Assembly (NCBI GenBank): GCA_038120095.1
Contig: JAYOKZ010000079.1
Span: 1-6,509 of the forward strand
DNA from: UBA2589 sp038120095
Lineage (GTDB): Bacteria; Gemmatimonadota; Gemmatimonadetes; Longimicrobiales; Gaopeijiaceae
Direction of reading: 5' to 3'
Length of the DNA: 6,509 bases
A program made the translations under genes and the position numbers. The notes under the pieces are model-generated. The model was not told the origin of the DNA and did no database searches. It saw only the letters and a program-made list of their open reading frames with translations. The first letter of the stretch is position 1; the number at the start of each line of letters is the position of its first letter. Shown piece by piece: positions 1-6,509 of the stretch.

Positions 1-852
1 TGTACGCACTGCGGCTGCGGCTTCCTGAATTTTCTCGAGGTCTGTGCTGACTGTGGTCACGCCGATCTCACCGTCGATGACATGGTCCACCATTTCCGTT
101 GCGGCTACGTCGCCCCATCGAGGGACTTCCGGCGTGGCTCGGACATGGTATGCCCCAAGTGCTCACGAGAGCTGAAACACGTCGGGGTCGACTACGACAA
201 GCCGTCGCTCGTCTTCGACTGTGTGTCGTGTCAGGCTCGGTTCCCGTCTCCCCAGATTACGACGTCCTGCTACCAGTGTCGTCGGATCACTCCGCCGGAA
301 ATGCAGGTCATGCGGCGGATCAGGATCTGGAATGTGACGCCGTTCGGGCACAACGCCGCGAAACACGGACTCGACAGCCTGCTGATCAGTGTGCTGCAGG
401 ACAAGGTCCCGGTCTACGAGTACCCCGTATTTCGCCAACTGGTCGCTGCCGATCGTCACCGGACCGAGCGTTACGAACGACCGCCCAGTGCGCTCCTCGT
501 TCTCAAATTCGAGAACTATGAGGCGACGGTCATCCGTTTGGGAAGCCGCCGCCAGGAGTTGTTCGAGGCTGTCGCGAAGGCCTTCCAGACCACGCTGCGA
601 CCCTCCGACCTGGTATCGATCCGGAATGAGAGCCTGTTCCTCGTCTTGACTCCGGAGACCGATGCTGCGGGCGCGGCGCGCGTGGTCGAGCGGCTGAAGG
701 AGTCGATTGATCGTCTGTTCGAGATGGCCATTGGAGAACTGCCCGGCATCGCTCCCAGTACGGTCGAGGTGGGTCCGGACCTCGATCTCGACGCGTACAT
801 CGCGGGCGTGGCGGGAGATTCAGCGGATCTCGCCGGCGGCCGTAGCGAGTAG
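1..852 (+). CDS. TackOD1-type zinc-ribbon protein with degenerate GGDEF-like C-terminus (5' end cut by window)
   Basis: The frame is open from base 1, so the protein starts before the window; 283 residues are visible. The first ~95 carry CxxC pairs at residues 1/4, 15/18, 51/54, 74/77 and 90/93, with HHFRCGYV (30-37), CPKC and VGVDYDKP between them. This order matches the TackOD1 metal-binding output domain, named from Thaumarchaeota and found in bacterial signalling proteins. Residues ~163-240 resemble a GGDEF fold: a beta strand ALLVLKF, a helix, then SIRNESLFLVLTPET followed by an AARVVERLKESI helix. The GGDEF signature position reads NESLF, so diguanylate cyclase activity is unlikely; it may be a binding or scaffold domain. 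No membrane segment is visible. The gene ends 6 bp before a polysaccharide-type glycosyltransferase, so I infer a regulatory or assembly role for that enzyme. An ATG at 82 falls inside the zinc-ribbon domain and is not the true start. The TackOD1 call is fairly sure; the GGDEF-like call is moderate. Confidence 0.8.
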   Translation, partial: CTHCGCGFLNFLEVCADCGHADLTVDDMVHHFRCGYVAPSRDFRRGSDMVCPKCSRELKHVGVDYDKPSLVFDCVSCQARFPSPQITTSCYQCRRITPPEMQVMRRIRIWNVTPFGHNAAKHGLDSLLISVLQDKVPVYEYPVFRQLVAADRHRTERYERPPSALLVLKFENYEATVIRLGSRRQELFEAVAKAFQTTLRPSDLVSIRNESLFLVLTPETDAAGAARVVERLKESIDRLFEMAIGELPGIAPSTVEVGPDLDLDAYIAGVAGDSADLAGGRSE

Positions 853-858
853 CGGCGC

Positions 859-2172
859 ATGCGGTTCATGGACGGTCTCCTGGCCTTCATGGGAGGGCTG
901 GAGGGCTACCAGTGGCTTTACTACTTCTGGCCATTCTTCCTCGTCGACTTCGCTCGCTACGTGCTGCTCGATACGGCCCTGCTCGTGCACCGCCGCTTCG
1001 GGAGCACAGCTCGCCGTGAAAAGGAACAGGCAGCCCGTCACCGCCTGTTTCAGGAACGCCCGCTCGTGTCCGTTCTCTCCCCGGGCAAGAACGAGGGCAA
1101 GCACATTCAGACGCTGGTGGATTCACTCGACCTGCAGACGTACAAGCACTTCGAACTGATCGTCGTCGATGACGGGTCTGACGACGATACTCCGTACCTT
1201 TGCCGCAGGCTGGAGCGGGAGGGACGGATCACACGCTTCGTTCGGAATGAGCCTCGAGGCGGGAAGGCCTCCGCCGCCAACACGGCTCTGCTCTACGCGC
1301 GTGGGACGTACATCGTGCACCTGGATGCAGATTCGAATCTGCGCCATGACGCGCTCGAACGGGTGATTCTTCCCTTCTTCATGGACGAGAACGTCGGGGC
1401 CGTGGGCGGCGATATCCGTGTGGAAAATGTTCGGGGCGGTCTGATCGCTCGATGCCAGGCGCTCGAGTACTTCAAGTCGATCAGCGTCGGTCGAACGGCA
1501 TCGGCCATGCTGGGCATCCTGCGGATCGTATCAGGCGCGTTCGGAGCGTTCCCGCGCGATCTGCTCCAGCGTCTCGGTGGATGGGACGTAGGCCCGGGAC
1601 TCGACGGAGACCTGACTGTGAAGATTCGCAAGTTGGGTTACCAGGTCATCCACGCGCCGGAGGCGGTCTGCTACACCAACGTGCCCTCGTCTGTGAGAGC
1701 CCTGGCGCGCCAGCGATACCGTTGGGATCGATCGATGGTTCGATTCCGCCTTCGCAAGCACCGGGACATCTTCGACCGGAAATCGGCGAATTTCCGCTGG
1801 TCGAATTTCTGGTCGGGTGCGGAGAACGTCCTGTTTTCGATGGGGCTGAATGCCAAGTGGTGGGTGTATTTCGTCCAGATGCTGATCCTTCATCCAACGT
1901 CGGTGAAGTATCTGTTCGTGATCAACTTCATGATCTACGCCCTCACCAACCTGTGGCAGTACGCGGTGAGCGTGTTGGCCCTCAAGGAGACGTTACGCCG
2001 ATCCGATGTGGCTCTGCTCCCGATCGTACCCCTGATGCCTCTCTACACGGGCCTGTACCTGCGGGTCATTCGGACCTTTGCGCACCTGATGGAGATCTTC
2101 CATCGAGCTTCGTACCGGGATCAGTGGAATCCCTGGAAGGTGTCTCGGGTGGCGGAGAGCGAGTCTCTCTAG
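859..2172 (+). CDS. Membrane-associated family 2 glycosyltransferase (PgaC/hyaluronan synthase-like)
   Basis: This complete 437-residue protein is a GT2 inverting glycosyltransferase of the processive kind, expected to add sugars from a nucleotide-sugar donor at the inner membrane. The GT-A core runs from about residue 68 to 290. It has VVDDGS (102-107), the metal-binding DADS (156-159), the acceptor-site SGAFGAF (225-231), an acidic GLDGDLT segment (247-253) in place of the usual (E/T)D motif, and QRYRW (285-289), the Q(Q/R)xRW signature of processive synthases. A hydrophobic N-terminal segment (~17-45) and C-terminal membrane stretches (~331-347, 352-375, 384-403) flank the core. No PilZ domain is present. 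Length is typical of PgaC-type enzymes. The ATG at 859 is chosen because it follows the preceding stop by only 6 bp; an ATG at 868 is an alternative, and neither has a strong Shine-Dalgarno, which suggests coupled translation. The product (for example poly-GlcNAc, hyaluronan-like or another polymer) cannot be told from sequence. Confidence 0.9.
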   Translation: MRFMDGLLAFMGGLEGYQWLYYFWPFFLVDFARYVLLDTALLVHRRFGSTARREKEQAARHRLFQERPLVSVLSPGKNEGKHIQTLVDSLDLQTYKHFELIVVDDGSDDDTPYLCRRLEREGRITRFVRNEPRGGKASAANTALLYARGTYIVHLDADSNLRHDALERVILPFFMDENVGAVGGDIRVENVRGGLIARCQALEYFKSISVGRTASAMLGILRIVSGAFGAFPRDLLQRLGGWDVGPGLDGDLTVKIRKLGYQVIHAPEAVCYTNVPSSVRALARQRYRWDRSMVRFRLRKHRDIFDRKSANFRWSNFWSGAENVLFSMGLNAKWWVYFVQMLILHPTSVKYLFVINFMIYALTNLWQYAVSVLALKETLRRSDVALLPIVPLMPLYTGLYLRVIRTFAHLMEIFHRASYRDQWNPWKVSRVAESESL

Positions 2173-2208
2173 ACGGGAGGGTCATGTCAGGAGACGAGCT
2201 GCTCCCGT
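2173..2208. terminator. Possible hairpin between convergent genes
   Basis: The 7-base arms ACGGGAG (2173-2179) and CTCCCGT (2202-2208) are perfect inverted repeats separated by 22 bases. They sit at the tail-to-tail junction, with the left arm just after the + strand stop and the right arm inside the last codons of the - strand gene. A bidirectional terminator would fit here, but there is no T-rich tract on either side and the loop is long. It may be chance in GC-rich DNA. Confidence 0.2.
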
Positions 2209-4657
2209 TCGACCGATGAAGTCCAGGCGCAGGAGGATCTGAACTCACCGAGGTCCTTCTTCCCCCGGGCCCAACGGTGCACGGCTCGGTCCGCCACGAG
2301 GTGCTGTTCTTCGACGAGAGCTGCAAGTGCATCCTCGACATTGATCAGAGACAGGCCCTGCGTTCGGGCCACCAGCTCGTGAGCCATGACAGCGCCGTCC
2401 GCCGGCATCCGTTCGACGGCGGCCGCGACGCGCTCGAAGTCGCGGCATACGGGTGCGAACAAACCCTCGACCACCCGTGCGGTGAGTGGTTCTGGACTCC
2501 CGGTCGATGCCGGATACCAGAAGCCGTTTCGGCGGACATGTGCCGCGATGGCCGCGTTCTGCGGGTGCAGTGCCAGGGCGTCCGCATAGAACAGGTGCAT
2601 CCACTGGCTCTGGTAGGTTGGCTCGAGCGCACGGTCTACCGGGATCCGGTCATCGAGAGGGCTGTCGAGGACGCGCCCACCACGCTTGAGGATCTCCGAT
2701 CGAAGAGCCCCGGGATCGATCGCGAGGCGGGGATGAGACTCGGCGAAGACACGAAGGTGGAAGGTGCTGGGCACGGTGTGCCTCTGGAGTTCCGACACGA
2801 CGCGTCGACTCGACCCGTGGATGTCCGAGTACGGACCGATACGCACAGGCTCGCCCGCTCTCATATGTACGCGACCGATCTGGACCTGCCCACGACNNNN
2901 NNNNNNGGTTGAAGGAAGCGCCGGCCGCGACTTCGCGTGCCTTCGGGATAGAACGAGAGCGGGCGTGCCCCTTGCACCAACCGTTCGATCTGGCGTGTCA
3001 GCTCGGGATCGGGCACACCCGTACCACGCCTGATGTAGAACGCCCCTGCATGCTCGAGCATCCGACCCACGATGGGGATTCTTGCGAAATCATCCGTCGC
3101 GGCCACCCGGGGCAGCCGCAGTCCGAGTCCGGGGTGCGCGAAACAGAAGAGAGACGTGATCAGGAAATCGAGGTAGCTGCGATGAGTGGGTGCGAGGATC
3201 ACGAAGTCGCCGGACTCGACGTTTCCCAGCGCTGCTCGCATGCGGCGTTCGTCGAAGGTGACGGCAGCATGGGCTCTGCGTAGTGCTTTGCGAACCAGGT
3301 ATGCCATGAGGCGAGTGGTCGGGTTCGCACCCGGCTGACGCAGAGCCCAGCTCAGATCCCCTCCCGGGAGGTGCAGCGGGACCTCGGTGGAGTCACGCTT
3401 CAGGAGGTGCTCCGACACACCGCCCGAGACCGTGTCGAGGTAGGGGACGAGCTCAAACTCGCTGGTGTCTTGCGCGGCTGTCCTGAAGTCGAAGGTGCGA
3501 TGGACGAAGTAGTGAAATTGCTCATCGAGATAATCCAGCCATTTCAGCATTCGGCTCGGTTCTCGTGCATCTCGGGGGCGCCCTGCCAGGCGGGCTCGGA
3601 CCTGTGCAGCGCGCAGAGGGATCACATGACTCAGTAGCCGGCGGAGCCTGTAGGCGGCAGCCGAACGGCCGAGGAAAGCGAGGTGCGGTGGGCGGTCATG
3701 GGGACTGCCCCGAAAGAATGAGATATGTCTTCGTGCGAGATCGCCCGTGCGGCCGCTTCGGGCGAGGCCGACAGAGGCATGCCGGATCAGGAAGGGCTGC
3801 TGAAGCGAGGGCTCGAAGGCGCAGGCCAGGATGCGGTCCGCCACGGCGTCACACGGCACGACATCGAGCACCGTGTCGGCGTTCGCGCGAACCGCACGAA
3901 GGTGCCCGGTGCCAAGCAGGGAGACGAACGCGGCATACGCGGCGTGACTGTCGATCCAGCCCGGAAAGGGATAGCGCCAGCAGGCCGAGACGATGCTCGG
4001 TCGGACCAGCGTGAGCGGCGTCTCCCCCCGCTGCTTTGCGAGGATGATCTCGGCGAGGCACTTGGTGAGCGTGTACGTACTGGGATGCCCTGTCGCCGCG
4101 AGTAGCTGGTCGCTGTCGACCGCCCCCTCCAGGATCTGGCGGTAGGCATCCTCGGCGTCGAGCGGGATGTCTACAAGCCGCTCGTCCGCTCGGAGAACGC
4201 CGTGACCGGGGTGGGGAGTGACGTACGCCGTCGATACGTCGACGAAGCGGCGAACGTGTGCGCATCCCTGAACGAAACGAAGGGTGCGGAGAGCCCCCGT
4301 GATGTTGATGTCCGCGGCCTTGGCGAGGGGAAGATCAAACCGGATGGAAGCGGCGCAATGGATGACGTGGGTGAGGTCCGACTGCAGCAGCTGAAGATCT
4401 TCAGTCGAGAGGCCGAGGCCCTCCGTGGTCATGTCTCCCGACACGGGACGACACAGCTCCGTCCACGCCGGGTCGAGCAGGGAGAAGCAGCGGGATTTGG
4501 CGACGGATTGCTCGAATCGCGCCGTGGCCGACAGCCGTCTCCTGGGTCGGATGAGGAGGTAGACCCGCTCGACCCCGAGTTCCCGACGTCGCCGCATCAA
4601 CTCCTGAAGTACCACCTTGCCGATGAAGCCGGTCGCACCCGTCAGGAAGACGCGCAC
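2187..4657 (-). CDS. Fatty acyl-CoA reductase / glycerol-3-phosphate or DHAP acyltransferase fusion (interrupted by assembly gap)
   Basis: One polypeptide joins two lipid enzymes. Residues 1-~300 form an extended SDR of the fatty acyl reductase (NAD_binding_4) family: TGATGFIGK (6-14) binds NAD(P)H, STAYV is at 142-146, the catalytic YTLTK is at 195-199 (Y195, K199), and VRPSIV, PFPGWIDS and DVVPCD are in FAR-typical order. Residues ~315-395 look like the FAR_C region (LDEQFHYFVHRTFDF), which favours full reduction to fatty alcohol. From ~445 an acyltransferase follows: HRSYLD (492-497, HX4D), GAFYIRRG (538-545) and FYPEGTRSRG (569-578). Then comes the N gap. Beyond it, in another frame, GRVHMRAGEPV gives the fourth GPAT/DHAPAT block and ~215 C-terminal residues follow. 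The true gap must therefore be 2 mod 3 in length; human GNPAT spacing suggests about 60 missing residues. GTG at 4657 is chosen for its SDR-like N-terminus and AAGGGA 9 bases upstream; TTG at 4681 is an alternative. It lies 20 bp after the AGPS gene. DHAP as acceptor is inferred from that neighbour; glycerol-3-phosphate is not excluded. Confidence 0.88.
2897..2906. other. Assembly gap (10 N) inside the acyltransferase domain
   Basis: Ten Ns separate acyltransferase motif III (EGTRSR) from motif IV (GRVHMRAGEPV). The reading frame differs across the gap, and the stretch normally lying between these motifs is absent. Ten is therefore a placeholder, and I estimate roughly 180-190 bases are missing. 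The short in-frame continuation ending at the TGA at 2861-2863 is an artefact of the placeholder length. Confidence 0.9.
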
Positions 4658-4681
4658 ACCGCGGTGTCCCTTGGTGCTCAA
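4658..4681 (-). promoter_or_regulatory. Start region of the reductase-acyltransferase gene: AAGGGA site and TTGA stop/start overlap
   Basis: Reading on the - strand, TTGA at 4681-4678 contains the AGPS stop (TGA, 4680-4678) and a possible TTG start at 4681 in the frame of the next gene. Further on, AAGGGA (4672-4667) lies 9 bases before GTG at 4657. The GTG gives the usual short SDR N-terminus (VRVFLTGATG), while the TTG adds eight residues and has no clear Shine-Dalgarno. Either start makes the two genes one translationally close unit. Confidence 0.55.
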
Positions 4682-6467
4682 GATATGAGGGTCTCCAGGT
4701 CTCCGTTGTTCCACGGTCGCTGGGCTGCAAAGACCCCGGTCGGATCCAGCGTTGCCTTCATGTCGTCTCGCCACTGCCGCATCGTGGGAGACATGATCTG
4801 ATCGAGGAAGGGCAGGCGGAGTTTCCCCACCCCGTGGTGGTGGGAGATCGATCCGCCGCTGGCCAGGACTTCGTGTCGGGCCACGGTCTCGATCTGGTGG
4901 TATGCCCCCAGCGGGTCTTCCAATCCGCGTGTGTAGAAGGCCATGTAGAAGTAGATGCAGCATCCCGTCTCGTAGATCTGGGTGACGCGACACGAGACGA
5001 AGGGATGGCCGGGCAAACCGGCTTCCCGGTGGGCACGGTGGATCGATGCCTTCACCCGGGTCACCAGCTCCTGCGCGCGGCTCCAGGGCACGGAGGTCTC
5101 GAACGATTCCGCGAGGATGTGGTGCTTCAGTACGAAGTCCCGGATATAGGCAATTCCAAAGGTGAGCCGATAACCACGTTTCCCGTTTTCCGCGCCGGCC
5201 TTGAAGCCTCCGTGGCGTTTGGCCACCGAGTAGACGGTCTTTTCCTGACGTGCCACGTCGCGCTTCGATCCTTCGAAGACGAGGGTTGCCGCCACCATCG
5301 TGCCGGGATCGAAGCCGAGCAGTGCGGTGACAACCCACTTCTCGAGTGCACGGCCGAGCTGGCGCCTGCCTTTCCGGGCCGGTTTGAGGACCTGCCCGAA
5401 CCGGAACTGAAGATTGTCCACGAGGCGCACGCTGGCGGGGTATGAGTCCTGTTGAGCCAGGTCGTACATGAATGCGACCCCGTCCTCGAACGACTTGAAC
5501 AGAACGGATCCATAGCTGCGCTGTTCCGGCAAGGGGAACAGCTTCACGACGGCGGAGGTGATGACGCCGAGGCTGCCCTCGCTGCCAATCATCCACAGCT
5601 TGGGGTCGACGCCGATGCTTTCACGGGGCGCGACTTGAGAGCGCTCCAGCGTGCCGCGCGCGGTGACGACGGTGACATCGAGGAGCATGTCTTCGATGTT
5701 GCCATAGCGGTTTTTCTTCATGCCGCTCGCATTGGTCGCGATCCAGCCACCGAGGGTCGAGAACTCGACGCTGTCGGGTTCGTGGCCCATCGTGAAGCCG
5801 TACTCGGCGAGCTGCTTCTGGATGTGGCGGCCGACGGCTCCTGCTTCGATCCGGGCCATGCGATTGACCGGGTCGATCCACAGGATACGACTCATTCGAC
5901 TCATGTCGACGGCCACAATGGGCCGCTCCTCGTCGGTCAGGCACCGCAGTGCCTCGGAGACGTTGGTGCCGCCACCGTAGGGCACGAGGACCACGCCGTG
6001 AGTCCGGGCCGCCTGTACGATNNNNNNNNNNGTGGTAGCCCGTCTCCACGAACCGCTTCGATTTCGGCGACGGTGTGGCCGTGGCCGTGGCGTTGGCGGA
6101 TGTGTTCGTCCGTTCGGACTGCGTCCGCATCCACCACCGATTTGATCGCGTCGAGGAACGCGGGTGCGGCGCGGGATGGCGGCACAGGCGCCGTTCTTAG
6201 AGGAGCCTCATCCGCGAGCGGGAAGTCGATTCCCACCACAGTCCGGAACCATGGCAGGAGCTCGGGCATCCTCTCCCCGCTGAGGCCCGGATAGCGGTCA
6301 CCCGTGACCGTGATCGCGCCCGACGAGTCGACGGCAAACTCCGTATCCTGAAAGCCCCACGACGTCAGGCTGGCTTCATCGCCCGACTCCGTTGGCGGCG
6401 GACCAGGATGAATCAGCCCTCTGGCTTCACCGCGCAGGGGGTGAGGGCTCGCCTTCGCTCTGGTCAA
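4678..6467 (-). CDS. agpS: Alkyldihydroxyacetonephosphate synthase, FAD-dependent (interrupted by assembly gap)
   Basis: This enzyme replaces the acyl chain of acyl-DHAP with a fatty alcohol, giving alkyl-DHAP and forming the ether bond (EC 2.5.1.26). The visible protein aligns by eye with human AGPS nearly end to end. Before the gap are SWGFQDTEF (36-44), TGDRYP and RHGHGHTVAEI (126-136). After it are IVQAAR, the FAD-site PYGGGTNV, GHEPDSVEFSTLGGW, NASGMKKNRYGNIED and GSEGSLGVIT. Residues matching human R419 (in PASVRLVD, codon at 5427), R515 (AYIRDF, 5142), Y578 (CCIYFY, 4953) and His615-617 (SHHHGVG, 4842-4834) are all present. Visible length is 145 plus 447 residues; human spacing suggests about 17 are lost in the gap, giving ~610, close to the family core. 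There is no peroxisomal targeting signal, as expected in bacteria. TTG at 6467 is chosen because GAGAGAAG lies 6 bases upstream, an in-frame stop follows at 6473-6471, and no ATG/GTG occurs before the conserved region. The first ~35 residues are proline- and glycine-rich and not conserved. The downstream gene supplies both substrates. Confidence 0.93.
6022..6031. other. Assembly gap (10 N) inside agpS
   Basis: Ten Ns separate GDGLP from IVQAARTHGVVLVPYGGG in the AGPS protein. The frame differs across the gap, so the real length should be 2 mod 3. Compared with human AGPS, about 17 residues (the conserved segment just before the FAD-binding glycine loop) are missing, or roughly 50 bases. Confidence 0.88.
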
Positions 6468-6481
6468 AGCTCACTTCTCTC
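6464..6481 (-). promoter_or_regulatory. Ribosome binding site and TTG start of agpS
   Basis: On the - strand GAGAGAAG (6481-6474) lies 6 bases before TTG at 6467. This purine-rich site supports the TTG as start. The TTG overlaps a TGA in another frame (TTGA, 6467-6464), so an upstream gene could end here and be translationally coupled. Confidence 0.5.
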
Positions 6482-6509
6482 GGTGATGGGTTCAGTCGGC
6501 CCCGTCGTC
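6468..6509 (-). other. Sequence upstream of agpS; possible tail of a preceding gene
   Basis: Only 42 bases are visible. On the - strand one frame reads 14 codons and ends at TGA 6466-6464, overlapping the agpS start. Another reads five GC3-rich codons and stops at TGA 6494-6492, 24 bases before the start. Either could be the end of an upstream operon gene. The stretch is too short to decide, and no promoter elements are visible. Confidence 0.25.

Noticed and set aside
1452..2219. 255-residue open frame on the + strand overlapping the glycosyltransferase
   Set aside because: It is a shifted-frame shadow of the GT2 gene, rich in Arg, Pro and Gly, with no motif.
2187..2864. Separate 225-residue protein starting at ATG 2864 (- strand)
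   Set aside because: The codons before that ATG, up to the gap, read GQVQIGRVH, which completes acyltransferase motif IV. It is the C-terminal part of the fusion gene, not a gene of its own.
2277..2912. 211-residue open frame on the + strand opposite the acyltransferase C-terminus
   Set aside because: It runs through the N gap, shows no recognisable motifs and is antisense to a conserved coding region.
4834..4842. GTGGTGGTG triplet repeat
   Set aside because: It encodes the catalytic His-His-His of AGPS on the - strand.
4682..5596. Long open frame on the - strand running in frame into the reductase-acyltransferase gene from the right
   Set aside because: Its translation is low-complexity Arg/Pro/Gly-rich, and it overlaps AGPS in another frame, where the AGPS protein is clearly conserved. 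The real gene starts near 4657.
6072..6097. Short GTGGCC-type repeat
   Set aside because: It is the codon pattern for an HGHGH stretch in a conserved AGPS segment, not a separate repeat element.
4834..6294. Long open frames on the + strand (about 4834-5445 and 5452-6294)
   Set aside because: They are antisense to the conserved AGPS gene and show no recognisable domain; such frames are common opposite GC-rich genes.
1..6509. tRNA, rRNA, CRISPR, insertion sequences, attachment sites
   Set aside because: I saw no cloverleaf, spaced direct repeats, transposase motifs or terminal inverted repeats; nearly all of the window is accounted for by four genes.

Overview
This is a GC-rich bacterial stretch with tightly packed genes and two 10-N gaps (2897-2906 and 6022-6031). 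The gaps look like scaffolding placeholders, which suggests a draft or metagenome-assembled genome. The lineage cannot be fixed from the window. High GC, GTG/TTG starts and a eukaryote-like ether-lipid enzyme set would fit several groups (for example myxobacterial or deltaproteobacterial lineages, Acidobacteria, Planctomycetes or Actinobacteria), and I do not choose among them.

Left part, + strand (1-2172). Two genes lie head to tail, 6 bp apart. The first is cut by the left window edge. It encodes a multi-cysteine zinc-ribbon protein of the TackOD1 type with a C-terminal GGDEF-like domain whose signature is degenerate. The second is a complete family 2 processive-type glycosyltransferase with membrane segments, related to PgaC/hyaluronan synthase-like enzymes. 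They probably form a regulator plus polysaccharide synthase unit that continues to the left.

Right part, - strand (2187-6467). Two genes run right to left and meet the + strand pair tail to tail over 14 bp. The upstream gene encodes alkyldihydroxyacetonephosphate synthase (AGPS), with FAD-binding and catalytic residues intact. The downstream gene encodes a fusion of a fatty acyl-CoA reductase (NAD-binding plus FAR_C-like region) and a glycerol-3-phosphate/DHAP acyltransferase. Each gene is interrupted by one N gap. In both cases the reading frame differs across the gap, but the protein homology continues directly, so I treat each as one gene.

Together the - strand genes encode the core of the ether-lipid route familiar from peroxisomes. 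The acyltransferase domain would make acyl-DHAP, the reductase domain would make fatty alcohol, and AGPS would exchange the acyl chain for the alcohol to give alkyl-DHAP. The fusion would make both AGPS substrates on one polypeptide. This bacterial alkyl-ether-lipid operon is the main point of interest. The alkyl-DHAP reductase needed for the next step is not in the window.
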